NCBI RefSeq assembly: GCF_000938255.1
Contig: NZ_JYMR01000023.1
Span: forward strand, 186,001-250,000
Direction: 5' to 3'
From: Bradyrhizobium sp. LTSP849
GTDB taxonomy: Bacteria; Pseudomonadota; Alphaproteobacteria; Rhizobiales; Xanthobacteraceae
Length of the DNA stretch: 64,000 bases
Shown here: positions 1 to 8,948 of the stretch, piece by piece
Layout: each line of letters starts with the position of its first letter
Numbering within the stretch: the first letter of the stretch is position 1
The notes under the pieces: generated by a model
Databases searched by the model: none
What the model was told of the DNA's origin: nothing
The model's input: only the letters and a program-made list of their open reading frames with translations
Position numbers and translations under genes: made by a program

Positions 1-770
1 AATGCGAGACAGGCGATCTTGCATTGGCCAGGCTTTCGCGCGTCGCTCAGGCCCAGCGCATCCTCAGCCGGGAGCTCGCCGGCGCGGGTGAACCAGGGCA
101 GCACGCCAAGGCCGCGCCACGACGTTTTCTGCTCGATCAGCTTGTAACCGTCATCGAACAGCGTGGGATCGCCGCGAAACTTGTTGATGACAAAGCCCTG
201 GATCATCGCGGCATCATCCGGATCGATCACCGTCTTGATGCCGACGAGCTGGGCGATGACGCCGCCGCGATCGATGTCGCCGACCAGCACGACGGGGACG
301 TCGGCCTTGCGCGCGAAGCCCATATTGGCGATGTCGGCCTTGCGCAGATTGACCTCAGCGGGGCTGCCGGCGCCCTCGACCAGCACGAGATCGGCGCGCG
401 CCTTCAGCCGCTCAAAACTCTCCATCACCGCGCCCATCAGCGACGGCTTCATCGCCGCGTATTCGCGCGCTCGCGCGGTGGCGATGCGTTTTCCCTGCAC
501 AATAATTTGCGCACCGACATCGGTCTCAGGCTTGAGCAGCACCGGGTTCATGTCGGTATGCGGCTCGACGCCGGCGGCGAGCGCCTGGAGTGCCTGGGCG
601 CGGCCGATCTCGCCGCCATCGACGGTGACGGCCGCGTTGTTCGACATGTTCTGCGGCTTGAACGGCAGCACACGCAGGCCGCGCCGCGTGAAGGCGCGCG
701 CGAGGCCGGCGACGATGAGCGACTTGCCCACGTCCGAGCCGGCTCCCTGGATCATCAATGCGCGCGCCAT
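1..770 (-). CDS. cobQ: Cobyric acid synthase CobQ, N-terminal part (runs off the left edge)
   Basis: Glutamine-dependent amidation of adenosylcobyrinic acid a,c-diamide at four side chains is the family reaction. About 256 residues are visible on the minus strand. The start at 770 gives [17 protein letters not shown], the dethiobiotin-synthetase-like P-loop that opens CobQ, followed by [10 protein letters not shown] and [12 protein letters not shown], all typical of the ATP-binding half. The glutamine amidotransferase half lies outside the window, so completeness cannot be judged. It follows cobO on the same strand with a 12-base gap, which suggests co-transcription. No stop codon is reached before base 1. 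Confidence 0.95.
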   Translation of the reverse strand, partial: MARALMIQGAGSDVGKSLIVAGLARAFTRRGLRVLPFKPQNMSNNAAVTVDGGEIGRAQALQALAAGVEPHTDMNPVLLKPETDVGAQIIVQGKRIATARAREYAAMKPSLMGAVMESFERLKARADLVLVEGAGSPAEVNLRKADIANMGFARKADVPVVLVGDIDRGGVIAQLVGIKTVIDPDDAAMIQGFVINKFRGDPTLFDDGYKLIEQKTSWRGLGVLPWFTRAGELPAEDALGLSDARKPGQCKIACLA

Positions 771-782
771 CGTTGAGCCCAA

Positions 783-1418
783 TCAGAACTCGACGCCGGC
801 CTGCGCCTTGATGCCGGAGCGGAAGGGATGCTTGACCAGCGTCATCTCGGTGACGAGATCGGCGATCTCGATCAGCTCATCCTTGGCGTTACGCCCGGTG
901 AGCACGACATGCGTCATCGGCGGCTTCTCGGTTTTCAGGAAATCGACGATCTCCGCGATGTCGAGATAGTCGTAACGCAGCGCGATGTTGATCTCGTCGA
1001 GCACGACCATGTGCAGGCGCTCATCCATGATCAGCTCCTTGGCCTTTTCCCAGCCTGCGCGCGCGGCGGCGATGTCGCGGGCACGATCCTGCGTCTCCCA
1101 GGTGAAGCCTTCGCCCATGGCGTGGAACTGGCAGAGATCGCCAAAGTGGCCCGTGAGCAGCCGGCGCTCGCCGGTATCCCAAGCGCCCTTGATGAACTGT
1201 ACGACCGCGCAGGGGAAGCCATGGGCGACGCAGCGCATGATCATGCCGAAGGCTGAGGAGGACTTGCCCTTGCCGGCACCGGTGTGGACGATGATGAGGC
1301 CCTTTTCGCCGCTCTTGGTCGCCATGATCTTGTCGCGGGCGACCTTGATCTTCGCCATTTTCGCAGCGTGGCGGGCGTCAGTTTCCTCGGCCGTTTGGCT
1401 ATCCGGTTCAGGCGTCAT
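783..1418 (-). CDS. cobO: Cob(I)yrinic acid a,c-diamide adenosyltransferase CobO
   Basis: Transfers the 5'-deoxyadenosyl group of ATP to the reduced corrinoid cobalt. The 211-residue product carries the CobA/CobO P-loop VHTGAGKGKSSSAFG at about residues 45-58, followed by the expected MRCVAHGFPCAVVQFIKG block; the length suits the family. I placed the start at 1418 (MTPEPDSQ): an AAGGAG ribosome-binding site lies 8 bases upstream, while the open frame upstream to 1721 is a continuation through the antisense of the riboswitch. It leads the minus-strand cobO-cobQ pair. No riboswitch is seen on its own strand, so its promoter must lie in or beside the 1419-1475 interval. Confidence 0.95.
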   Translation of the reverse strand: MTPEPDSQTAEETDARHAAKMAKIKVARDKIMATKSGEKGLIIVHTGAGKGKSSSAFGMIMRCVAHGFPCAVVQFIKGAWDTGERRLLTGHFGDLCQFHAMGEGFTWETQDRARDIAAARAGWEKAKELIMDERLHMVVLDEINIALRYDYLDIAEIVDFLKTEKPPMTHVVLTGRNAKDELIEIADLVTEMTLVKHPFRSGIKAQAGVEF

Positions 1419-1475
1419 CGGACGGGCTCCTTCGGCTTGACAAGTGGCGGCCGGGGGCAAATGGTGGGCCGACGT

Positions 1476-1661
1476 TGGTTCCTGTCCTATGACAGGCGAA
1501 GAGGGAATGCGATAGGGTCCGAATCGGCAAGATTTGGCTCCAAAATGCAGCCGCCCCCGCGACCGTGACCGGAGAGATGCCCGAAGCCACTGATCCCCAA
1601 GGGGATCGGGAAGGCGGGGATCGTAGGGGAAACCCTGCTCCGCAAGCCGGGAGACCTGCCA
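1476..1661 (+). promoter_or_regulatory. Cobalamin riboswitch (aptamer) ahead of the main cob operon
   Basis: The plus strand shows the ordered conserved blocks of the AdoCbl aptamer: GGTTCC at 1477, GAGGGAAT, GCCGCCCCCGCGACCGT near 1550, GCCACTG, GGGAAGGCGGGGAT, and finally GCCGGGAGACCTGCC ending at 1660. The orientation fits control of the DUF1636-cobW-cobN operon starting at 1772, not of the divergent cobO. Edges are approximate by a few bases because the outer P1 stem was placed by eye. Confidence 0.93.
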
Positions 1662-1737
1662 GCGCCGAAGTTTTGCACCGGCGGACGGGGTGTTCCGCGA
1701 CGGGGAAACGGGCCTTCGCAAGAACGGTTCGTGCGCC

Positions 1738-1775
1738 TCATCGCTTCCCGCTGTTTATCCTGGAAGAGGCGATGA
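1738..1775 (+). promoter_or_regulatory. Start-codon-sequestering hairpin, probable expression platform
   Basis: TCATCGC (1738-1744) pairs perfectly with GCGATGA (1769-1775), which contains the ATG at 1772. TTCC (1745-1748) pairs with GGAA (1762-1765) of the ribosome-binding site, leaving a three-base bulge GAG. The stem therefore hides both the Shine-Dalgarno and the start codon, and there is no U-run, so control is inferred to be translational rather than by termination. Confidence 0.7.
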
Positions 1776-2146
1776 CTGTCACACTTCACGTCTGCATCAC
1801 CTGCCGTGCCGGCCAGACACTCAGCGAGGGCGAAGTCGCGCCGGGTAAGCGCTTGCATGGTGCGATCCTCGACGCGGGTGTGCCCGATGGTGTCAATGTG
1901 GTTCCCGTCGAATGCCTGTCGGCCTGTAGCCAGGGCTGTTCGGTCGCGCTCAGCGCGCCCGGCCGCTGGTCCTATGTCTATGGCCGCCTGTCGGAGGCCC
2001 ACGCGGGCGATGTGATCGCAGGCGCTGCGGCCTATGCCGGTGCGCCCGACGGCATCGTGCCCTGGCGCAGCCGTCCCGAAATCTTCCGCAAGCAATCGCT
2101 TGCGCGCATTCCTCCCATTGCCGTTGTGCCAGAGGCCGCCGAATGA
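1772..2146 (+). CDS. DUF1636 family metal-binding-like protein, first gene of the cob operon
   Basis: A 124-residue protein of unknown function that matches the DUF1636 type. It has a CxxC pair at residues 8 and 11 and a Cys-x3-Cys-x3-Cys run at 48, 52 and 56, a layout reminiscent of thioredoxin-like ferredoxins, so a metal or Fe-S site is plausible but unproven. No signal peptide or membrane segment is visible. The start is fixed by the GGAAGAGG ribosome-binding site and the sequestering hairpin; the frame upstream to 1565 lies in the riboswitch. The stop overlaps the cobW start (ATGA). Its place directly behind a cobalamin riboswitch and before cobW/cobN suggests a role in cobalt handling, which is inference. 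Confidence 0.85.
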   Translation: MTVTLHVCITCRAGQTLSEGEVAPGKRLHGAILDAGVPDGVNVVPVECLSACSQGCSVALSAPGRWSYVYGRLSEAHAGDVIAGAAAYAGAPDGIVPWRSRPEIFRKQSLARIPPIAVVPEAAE

Positions 2147-3177
2147 ACTCGCTCGCAAAAGTCCCGGTCACGGTGGTCACGGGTTTTCTCGGCTCCGGCA
2201 AGACGACGCTGATCCAGCATCTCCTTGCAAATCCCAACGGCAAGAAGCTCGCGGTGCTCGTCAACGAGTTCGGCAGCGAGGGCGTCGACGGCGAGATCCT
2301 GAAATCCTGCGCCGACGCCAATTGCCCGGAGGAGAACATCGTCGAGCTCGCCAATGGCTGCATCTGCTGCACCGTCGCCGACGATTTCATTCCCACCATG
2401 GAGCTGTTGCTGTCGCGGCCGGTGAGGCCCGATCACATTCTGATCGAGACCTCGGGCCTGGCGCTGCCAAAGCCGCTGCTCAAGGCGTTCGACTGGCCGG
2501 AGATCCGCTCGCGCATCACCGTCGACGGTGTGATCGCGCTCGCCGATGCCGAGGCTGTGGCTGCCGGCCGCTTCGCGCCGGATCCTGCCGCGGTCGAAGC
2601 GCAGCGCGTGGCGGACGACAATCTCGATCACGAAACGCCGCTGTCTGAAGTGTTCGAGGACCAGATTGCGTGTGCCGACATCGTGCTGCTGACCAAGGCC
2701 GATCTTGCGGGCAGCGCGGGCATTGAAGTCGCAAAGGCTGCGATCACCGCCGAGATGACGCGTCGCGTGCCAATGCTGGCGGTCACCGACGGCGCGATCG
2801 ATGCGCGCGTCATCCTTGGTCTTGGAGCTGCCGCGGAGAACGATCTTGCTGCGCGCCCGTCGCATCATGACGGCGAGGAGGACCACGAGCACGACGATTT
2901 TGCCTCCGTCGTGATCGATCTTCCGGAAGTCACGGATATCGACGCGTTGGTCGCGTCAGTCCAGCGTCTCGCGCGTGAGCAGAACGTGCTGCGCGTCAAG
3001 GGCTATATCGCAGTTGCGGGCAAGCCGATGCGCTTGCTGCTCCAGGCGGTCGGCGAACGTGTGCGCCATCAGTTCGACAAGCCGTGGGGCGCGAGCGCGC
3101 GTCAGTCAAAACTCGTCGTGATCGGCGAGCACGGCGATATCGACGAGGCCGCGATCAAGGCGGGATTGGGAGTCTGA
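2143..3177 (+). CDS. cobW: CobW, metal-associated G3E GTPase
   Basis: CobW is a G3E-family P-loop GTPase thought to deliver cobalt for insertion into the corrin ring. The 344-residue protein has the Walker A GFLGSGKT (residues 14-21), the family metal-site motif CICC (73-76), a TKAD guanine-specificity motif near 184-187 and a His/Asp/Glu-rich stretch (H241, H242, H248, H250) before the C-terminal CobW domain. It overlaps the preceding gene by four bases, and cobN starts on the last base of its stop codon. Its direct coupling to CobN, the chelatase large subunit, fits the chaperone role. Confidence 0.96.
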   Translation: MNSLAKVPVTVVTGFLGSGKTTLIQHLLANPNGKKLAVLVNEFGSEGVDGEILKSCADANCPEENIVELANGCICCTVADDFIPTMELLLSRPVRPDHILIETSGLALPKPLLKAFDWPEIRSRITVDGVIALADAEAVAAGRFAPDPAAVEAQRVADDNLDHETPLSEVFEDQIACADIVLLTKADLAGSAGIEVAKAAITAEMTRRVPMLAVTDGAIDARVILGLGAAAENDLAARPSHHDGEEDHEHDDFASVVIDLPEVTDIDALVASVQRLAREQNVLRVKGYIAVAGKPMRLLLQAVGERVRHQFDKPWGASARQSKLVVIGEHGDIDEAAIKAGLGV

Positions 3178-6100
3178 TGCACGTCGTCTTCCGCGAGAGC
3201 CGTGGTCTCGAGGAGACCGCGACGCCAAGGGACATCGGCCAGGACCCGGCCGATCTCGTGGTGCTCTCGTACTCGGATTCCGATCTCGCTGCGTTCGCGG
3301 CTGGCTGGCGGCGCGGCCGCGATAGCCTGCCGTCGCTGCGGCTCGCCAATCTCGCGGAGCTCCGTCATCCGCTCTCGGTCGACACCTATATCGAACGCAC
3401 GCTCTCGCAGGCGCGCGGCATTCTCGTGCGCCTGATCGGTGGTGAGTCCTATTGGGCCTACGGGCTCGCGGCGCTGCATCAGCTCGCGAAAGATCGCGGT
3501 ATTGTGCTGGCGGTGCTGCCGGCCGATGGCCGCGACGACACGCGCCTGGACGCGTACTCGACCTTGCCGGTCTCGACGCTGCGGCGGCTCAAGGTGCTCT
3601 GCGACACCGGCGGCCCGGTTGCTGCCCAAGCCGCGATCGCGCAGCTCGCGCTGGCCTCGGGCCTCTATGCCGGGCCGGTCGTCGGCGAGATGACCGTGCC
3701 CGAGATGGGCTTTTACGATTTTCCACGCGGCGTCATCGCTGCGCCGCCGGACGTTGAAGGTAAGCCGCGGGCGCTGGTGACGTTCTATCGCTCCTACTTG
3801 ACTGCCGCTGACACCGGTCCTGTCGATGCCCTGATCGCGGCGCTGCGCGAAAAGGGCTTTGATACCTACGGCGTGTTCGTCACCTCGCTGAAGGCCGCGG
3901 GCGTCACAGATTGGCTGCGCGACCACCTTGCGAAGAATCCTCCCGCTGCGATCGTCAATGCGACCGCGTTCTCCGCGATCGGCGACGACGGTACGACGCC
4001 GTTCGACGGCGCGTCGTGCCCGGTATTTCAGGTCGCGCTCTCGACGGCGCGGCGCGAGGACTGGGCGGACTCGTTGCGCGGTCTGTCGCCCGGCGATCTC
4101 GCGATGCATGTGGTCCTGCCCGAGGTCGATGGCCGCCTGTTTGCAGGCGTGGTGAGCTTCAAGTCGGGCGAGATCCGCGATCCCGATTTGCAATTCTCGC
4201 ATCTTGCGCATCGCCCGGACGAGGAGCGCGTGAAGGCTGTCGCCGCGCGCGTAGCCGCGTGGCACCGGCTCGCGGCGAAGCCGGTTGGTGAGAAGAAATT
4301 GACCGTCGTGCTGTCGAACTATCCGGGGCGCCCGCACCAGATTGCACATGCGGTCGGCCTCGATGCGCTGGCCTCGGTCGAGGCGTTGCTGTCTGATCTC
4401 GGTGAAGCCGGATTCGACGTCGCGTCAGCGGATCGGCTCGGCGATGTGTTGCTGAGGCAGACATTGACGTGGAGCGTCGCCGACTACGGTGCGGCGCTCT
4501 CACGTCTGCCGCAGGCATTGCAGGATGATCTCGCGCAAGCCTGGGGCGCGCCGGAGGATGATCCGGGCTGCCGCGATGGCGCGTTCCATTTCGCCGCGGT
4601 CCGATGTGGCAAGTCGATCATCGCGGTTCAGCCCGAGCGTGGCGACACGGCCACGCGGGACGGCGACTATCATGATCTCGCGCGCACGCCGCGCCATGGC
4701 TATGTCGCGTTCTATCTCTGGCTCCAGGGGCAGGGCTGTGATGCCGTCGTGCACATGGGCGCTCATGGCACGCTGGAATGGCTGCCCGGAAAATCCGTCG
4801 CGCTGTCATCAAACTGCTGGCCGGATGTACTGATCGGCAATCTGCCCGTCATTTATCCCTTCATCGTCAACGATCCCGGTGAGGCCGCACAGGCCAAGCG
4901 GCGCCTGGGTGCCGTCACCATCGGTCACCTGCCGCCGCCACTTGCGGCTTCCGCAGTGCCCGAAGGCCTGCGCCGGCTTGAGCAGCTCCTCGATGAATAC
5001 TCGACCGCCGATGGTCTCGATCCCGCCCGTCGCCAGCGCCTGATCGCCGCGATTCGCGACGAGGCGCGTACTGCGGGCCTCGAAGACGATCTCGGCCTCG
5101 ATGCGTCGGCAGTACCAGCCGAAGCAATCCCCCGGATCGATCGCTTTGTCTGCGATCTCAAGGAAAGCCAGTTCGGCGACGGCCTGCACGTGTTCGGCCG
5201 CGGTGCTTGCGGCGAATCCGAGCGCGATGCTCTGCGCACGGCACTTGCGGGCGGCCGCGTTGTGCCGGGCCCATCCGGCTCGCCCTATCGCGGACGACAG
5301 GACGTGCTGCCGACCGGGCGCAATCTCTTTGCCGTCGATCCGCGCGCCGTGCCGACCCCGTCAGCACACGCGCAAGGCATCAAGCTCGCCGAAGAGCTGT
5401 TGCGCCGCCATTTGCAGGATCACGGTGACTGGCCGAAGGGCCTCGTCGTCGACCTCTGGGGCTCGGCGACGATGCGCACCGCTGGCGAGGAGTTCGCGAT
5501 GGCGCTGCATCTCGCCGGTCTCGCGCCGCGCTGGGATCACGCCTCCGGCCGCGTTATCGGCTACGACATCGTCGCGCCGGCCGAGCTCGGCCGTCCCCGC
5601 ATCGATGTCACGTTGCGGGTGTCGGGCCTGTTCCGCGATGTTTTCTCCGGCCTCGCGCAATTGTTCGAGGCCGCCGCCGAGGCGCTCGCGGCGCGCGAGG
5701 ACGAGGGCGACGAAAATCCCTATCGCCATCGCGCGTCCCGCGTGTTCGCGCCGCGTCCCGGGCAATATGGCGTCGGCCTATCGGCGATTCCCGATGCTTT
5801 CACGCCCGAGACCCGCGAGGCCGCGGGCGAAGCGTGGCTGTCGGCGTCGTCCTGGGCATTCTCCGCCGACGGCGCGATCAAGCCCGATCGCGCCGGCATC
5901 GAGCAGCGGCTCGCATCTGCCGACGCCTTCGTTCACGTCCAGGACTTGCCGGAAACCGATCTGCTGCTCGCGGCCGACTATGCGGCGCATGAAGCGGGCA
6001 TCGCGGCTGCTGCAGCGTATCTCGGCGCTGCTACGCCGTCGCTCTATCATCTCGATGCGACGCGTCCGGAGCAGCCGCATGCGCGCAAATTGACCGAAGA

Positions 6101-6425
6101 GATTTCGCGCGTCGTGCGTGCACGCGCCGCCAATCCGGCCTGGATTGCCGGCATGATGCGCCACGGTTTTCGCGGCGCCGCCGAGATCACTGCGACGCTT
6201 GAGCATATGGCTGCCTTCGCACATCTGGCCGGCGCCGTGCCGCCGCATCTGTTCGATCTCTACTACGATGCGACGCTGGGTAACGACGATATCCGCGGCT
6301 TCATGGCGCGCGAGAATCCGGCGGCGCTGGCTGCGATGGAGATTTGCTTTACGCGCCTGCACGATGCTTCACTCTGGCGAACGCGCCGCAATTCGATCGC
6401 GGCTGCGCTGCGGGAGGCATCATGA
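3177..6425 (+). CDS. cobN: Cobaltochelatase large subunit CobN
   Basis: Large subunit of the ATP-dependent cobalt chelatase that inserts cobalt into hydrogenobyrinic acid a,c-diamide, working with CobS and CobT, which are not encoded in this window. The product from the ATG at 3177 is 1082 residues and has CobN/ChlH signatures such as HMGAHGTLEWLPGKSVALS near residue 525 and the C-terminal RHGFRGAAEI block. The start was chosen because TGATG couples it to cobW; the frame upstream to 3084 lies inside cobW. It is somewhat shorter than the Pseudomonas-type CobN of about 1270 residues, without obvious internal breaks. Confidence 0.96.
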   Translation: MHVVFRESRGLEETATPRDIGQDPADLVVLSYSDSDLAAFAAGWRRGRDSLPSLRLANLAELRHPLSVDTYIERTLSQARGILVRLIGGESYWAYGLAALHQLAKDRGIVLAVLPADGRDDTRLDAYSTLPVSTLRRLKVLCDTGGPVAAQAAIAQLALASGLYAGPVVGEMTVPEMGFYDFPRGVIAAPPDVEGKPRALVTFYRSYLTAADTGPVDALIAALREKGFDTYGVFVTSLKAAGVTDWLRDHLAKNPPAAIVNATAFSAIGDDGTTPFDGASCPVFQVALSTARREDWADSLRGLSPGDLAMHVVLPEVDGRLFAGVVSFKSGEIRDPDLQFSHLAHRPDEERVKAVAARVAAWHRLAAKPVGEKKLTVVLSNYPGRPHQIAHAVGLDALASVEALLSDLGEAGFDVASADRLGDVLLRQTLTWSVADYGAALSRLPQALQDDLAQAWGAPEDDPGCRDGAFHFAAVRCGKSIIAVQPERGDTATRDGDYHDLARTPRHGYVAFYLWLQGQGCDAVVHMGAHGTLEWLPGKSVALSSNCWPDVLIGNLPVIYPFIVNDPGEAAQAKRRLGAVTIGHLPPPLAASAVPEGLRRLEQLLDEYSTADGLDPARRQRLIAAIRDEARTAGLEDDLGLDASAVPAEAIPRIDRFVCDLKESQFGDGLHVFGRGACGESERDALRTALAGGRVVPGPSGSPYRGRQDVLPTGRNLFAVDPRAVPTPSAHAQGIKLAEELLRRHLQDHGDWPKGLVVDLWGSATMRTAGEEFAMALHLAGLAPRWDHASGRVIGYDIVAPAELGRPRIDVTLRVSGLFRDVFSGLAQLFEAAAEALAAREDEGDENPYRHRASRVFAPRPGQYGVGLSAIPDAFTPETREAAGEAWLSASSWAFSADGAIKPDRAGIEQRLASADAFVHVQDLPETDLLLAADYAAHEAGIAAAAAYLGAATPSLYHLDATRPEQPHARKLTEEISRVVRARAANPAWIAGMMRHGFRGAAEITATLEHMAAFAHLAGAVPPHLFDLYYDATLGNDDIRGFMARENPAALAAMEICFTRLHDASLWRTRRNSIAAALREAS

Positions 6426-7585
6426 GCGCGGCTGCGGTCAAGGGCTGGTGTCCGGGCGCGCTACAGCCGATGCAATCGGGCGATGGACTCGTTGTGCGCG
6501 TGCGCCCGTTTGGCGGAAGGCTCGACGCGGCGCAGATTGCCGGGCTTGCGCATCTCGCCGGGCGCCATGGCAACGGCTTGATCGACGTGACCAGCCGCGC
6601 CAATCTCCAGATCAGGGGCGTCAGCGACACCAGCCATCGGCTGCTGCGCGACGGGCTTGCGCAACTGGCGCTGCTCGACCCGGACGCCGACACCGAATCC
6701 CGGCGCAACATTCTGGTGACGCCGTTTTGGCGCACCGGTGACGAAACGCAGGCGCTCGCCGCCGAGCTGGAGGAAGCGCTTGCCGATAGCGCACTCGAAC
6801 TCCCGACCAAGTTTGGATTCGCCATCGATGACGGGACCTCGCGCGTTCTCGCCGGCGATTCCGCGGATGTACGGATCGAGCGTGACCGAACCGGCGAACT
6901 TTTGGTACGAGCCGATGGTGCGAAACACGGCCGCTCCGTCGCGCGCGGAGAAGCCGTGACCGCTGCACTGGCGCTTGCAGGCTGGTTCGTCGCCTCTGGC
7001 GGAGCAAAAGGCGGACGAGGGCGCATGGTGGCGCATCTCGCCGCTGGCGTGGTCTTGCCTGAAGTCCTGCGCGGAGAGGCCGAGCCGGCGCCGATCATGG
7101 CGGCTGCACGCCCCGGCCTCTATCCGCAGGGCGCGCTGGTCGGCGTGGCGTTCGGACAGATGCCGCATACGACGCTGAACCAGTTCGCCGGCTGCGGACA
7201 TGCGCTGCGCATGACGCCGTGGCGGATGGTCTTGAGCGAAGACAAGCGGGTGATGCCATCGGCGGCCGAACTCATCACCGAGGCCTACGACCCAGCGCTA
7301 CGCGTGATCGCCTGTAGTGGCGCGCCGCGCTGTCGCGAGGCGCATGCAGATACCCGCGCGCTGGCGGCAGCGCTTGCGCCAAACATTGGCGCTGCCGCGC
7401 GGCTTCACGTCTCCGGCTGTGCCAAGGGCTGCGCCCATTCCGGTCCGGCCGCGATCACGCTGGTTGCGACCGGTACAGGATTTGATCTCGTCCGCGGCGG
7501 CTCGACGCGCGATGAGCCGATCCTGCGCGGGTTGAACCGCGACGACATCGTCCGCAATCCCTCCATCCTGATGGGAGGGCATTGA
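6422..7585 (+). CDS. cobG: Precorrin-3B synthase CobG
   Basis: Oxygen-dependent enzyme that makes precorrin-3B, the marker of the aerobic cobalamin route. The 387-residue protein has the nitrite/sulfite reductase ferredoxin-like repeats and the four [4Fe-4S] cysteines C298, C304, C333 and C337 in the C-x5-C ... C-x3-C pattern (CSGAPRC and SGCAKGCAHSG). The start overlaps the cobN stop (ATGA) and the stop overlaps the cobH start, indicating tight translational coupling. Its presence argues for an aerobic lifestyle and against the CbiG/CbiD anaerobic route. Confidence 0.95.
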   Translation: MSAAAVKGWCPGALQPMQSGDGLVVRVRPFGGRLDAAQIAGLAHLAGRHGNGLIDVTSRANLQIRGVSDTSHRLLRDGLAQLALLDPDADTESRRNILVTPFWRTGDETQALAAELEEALADSALELPTKFGFAIDDGTSRVLAGDSADVRIERDRTGELLVRADGAKHGRSVARGEAVTAALALAGWFVASGGAKGGRGRMVAHLAAGVVLPEVLRGEAEPAPIMAAARPGLYPQGALVGVAFGQMPHTTLNQFAGCGHALRMTPWRMVLSEDKRVMPSAAELITEAYDPALRVIACSGAPRCREAHADTRALAAALAPNIGAAARLHVSGCAKGCAHSGPAAITLVATGTGFDLVRGGSTRDEPILRGLNRDDIVRNPSILMGGH

Positions 7586-8214
7586 TGCCGCATCTCTATG
7601 AGACCGATGGCGCGGCGATCTACCTGAAATCCTTTGCGACCATCCGGGCCGAGGCCGATCTTGCGCGCTTCGCGCCCGATGAGGAGCAGGTCGTAGTGCG
7701 GATGATCCATGCTGCCGGCATGGTCGGCCTGGAGGCGCATATCCGCTTCACGCCCGGCATGGCGACCGCAGCACGCGCCGCGTTACAGAGAGGCGCGCCG
7801 ATTCTGTGCGATGCGCGCATGGTCTCGGAGGGAATTACGCGCGCGAGACTTCCCGCGGCGAACGCCGTCATCTGCACGCTCGGCGACGAATCCGTTCCTG
7901 CGCTCGCCCAATCCATGCGTAACACGCGTTCGGCGGCGGCGCTGGAGCTGTGGCGCCCGCATCTCGACGGCGCGATCGTCGCGATCGGCAATGCGCCGAC
8001 CGCGCTGTTTCATCTCCTCAACATGCTGGAGGACCGCGACTGCCCGCGGCCGGCGGCGATCATCGGCTGCCCCGTCGGCTTCGTCGGCGCGGCCGAATCC
8101 AAGGCTGCACTGATAGCCAATCCGCCGGTACCGGCGCTGACGGTCGAGGGCCGCCTCGGCGGATCGGCGATCACCGTTGCTGCCGTGAACGCACTGGCGA
8201 GCCGGAGCGAATAG
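7585..8214 (+). CDS. cobH: Precorrin-8X methylmutase CobH
   Basis: Moves the C11 methyl group to C12 to give hydrogenobyrinic acid. The 209-residue product carries RMIHAAGM with the conserved catalytic-type histidine (H42), CDARMVSEGI, and the C-terminal IIGCPVGFVGAAESK block. A TTG at 7582 is in frame directly before, but the ATG at 7585 shares a base with the cobG stop and is the better start. cobI follows two bases after the stop. Confidence 0.95.
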   Translation: MPHLYETDGAAIYLKSFATIRAEADLARFAPDEEQVVVRMIHAAGMVGLEAHIRFTPGMATAARAALQRGAPILCDARMVSEGITRARLPAANAVICTLGDESVPALAQSMRNTRSAAALELWRPHLDGAIVAIGNAPTALFHLLNMLEDRDCPRPAAIIGCPVGFVGAAESKAALIANPPVPALTVEGRLGGSAITVAAVNALASRSE

Positions 8215-8216
8215 CG

Positions 8217-8948
8217 ATGGGACGCATCATCTGCTGCGGTCTCGGCCCGGGCGATCCCGATCTGATGAGCGTGCGCGCCGATCGCACGGTGCGCGCCGCA
8301 AAGCACGTCGCTTACTTCCGCAAGAAGGGCAGGCCCGGCCAGGCCCGGCGTATCGTCGAGGGCATGCTCGCAAGCGATGTGACCGAATATCCGATGGAGT
8401 ATCCGGTCACGATCGAGATCGCCTTCGATAGTCCTGAATATGTTGGTCTGCTCGCCGGCTTCTACGACGAATGGGCCGAGCGTCTTGCACGGCTCGCGCG
8501 TGCGGTCGACGTCGTCGTGCTCTGCGAGGGCGATCCTTACTTTTATGGCTCCTTCATGCATCTGCACACGCGCCTGCAAGGCCGCGTCGAGATCGAATTG
8601 ATCGCGGGCATTCCCGGCATGGTCGGCTGCTGGAACGCAGTCGGCCGGCCGATTGCGCTTGGCGACGACGTGACGACGGTGCTGATGGGCACGCTGGCCG
8701 AGGACGAGCTCGGACGCCGGATGCGCGACTCCGATGCTCTCGTCATCATGAAGACTGGCCGCAATCTTGCGAAGGTGCGCCGCGCACTCGCCGCGGCCGG
8801 CCGGCTGGATGATGCCTGGCTGGTCGAACGCGGCACCATGCCGGGCGAGCGGGTCGCGCGGCTCGCCGACATCGATGCCGCAGAGTGCCCCTATTTCGCG
8901 ATCGTGCTGGTGCACGGCAAGGGCCGGAATCCGGACGCTGCCGAATGA
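8217..8948 (+). CDS. cobI: Precorrin-2 C20-methyltransferase CobI
   Basis: SAM-dependent methyltransferase that makes precorrin-3A. The 243-residue protein starts MGRIICCGLGPGDPDLMSV, the tetrapyrrole methylase opening, and contains LCEGDPYFYGSFMHLH and IPGMVGCWNAVGRPIALGDD, typical of CobI/CbiL. The start at 8217 is the first ATG after the cobH stop; the in-frame extension to 7950 lies inside cobH. The stop overlaps the cobJ start by four bases (ATGA). Confidence 0.95.
   Translation: MGRIICCGLGPGDPDLMSVRADRTVRAAKHVAYFRKKGRPGQARRIVEGMLASDVTEYPMEYPVTIEIAFDSPEYVGLLAGFYDEWAERLARLARAVDVVVLCEGDPYFYGSFMHLHTRLQGRVEIELIAGIPGMVGCWNAVGRPIALGDDVTTVLMGTLAEDELGRRMRDSDALVIMKTGRNLAKVRRALAAAGRLDDAWLVERGTMPGERVARLADIDAAECPYFAIVLVHGKGRNPDAAE

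Noticed and set aside
1419-1721. Extended N-terminus for CobO
   Set aside because: The extension is translated from the antisense of the riboswitch; a good ribosome-binding site precedes 1418.
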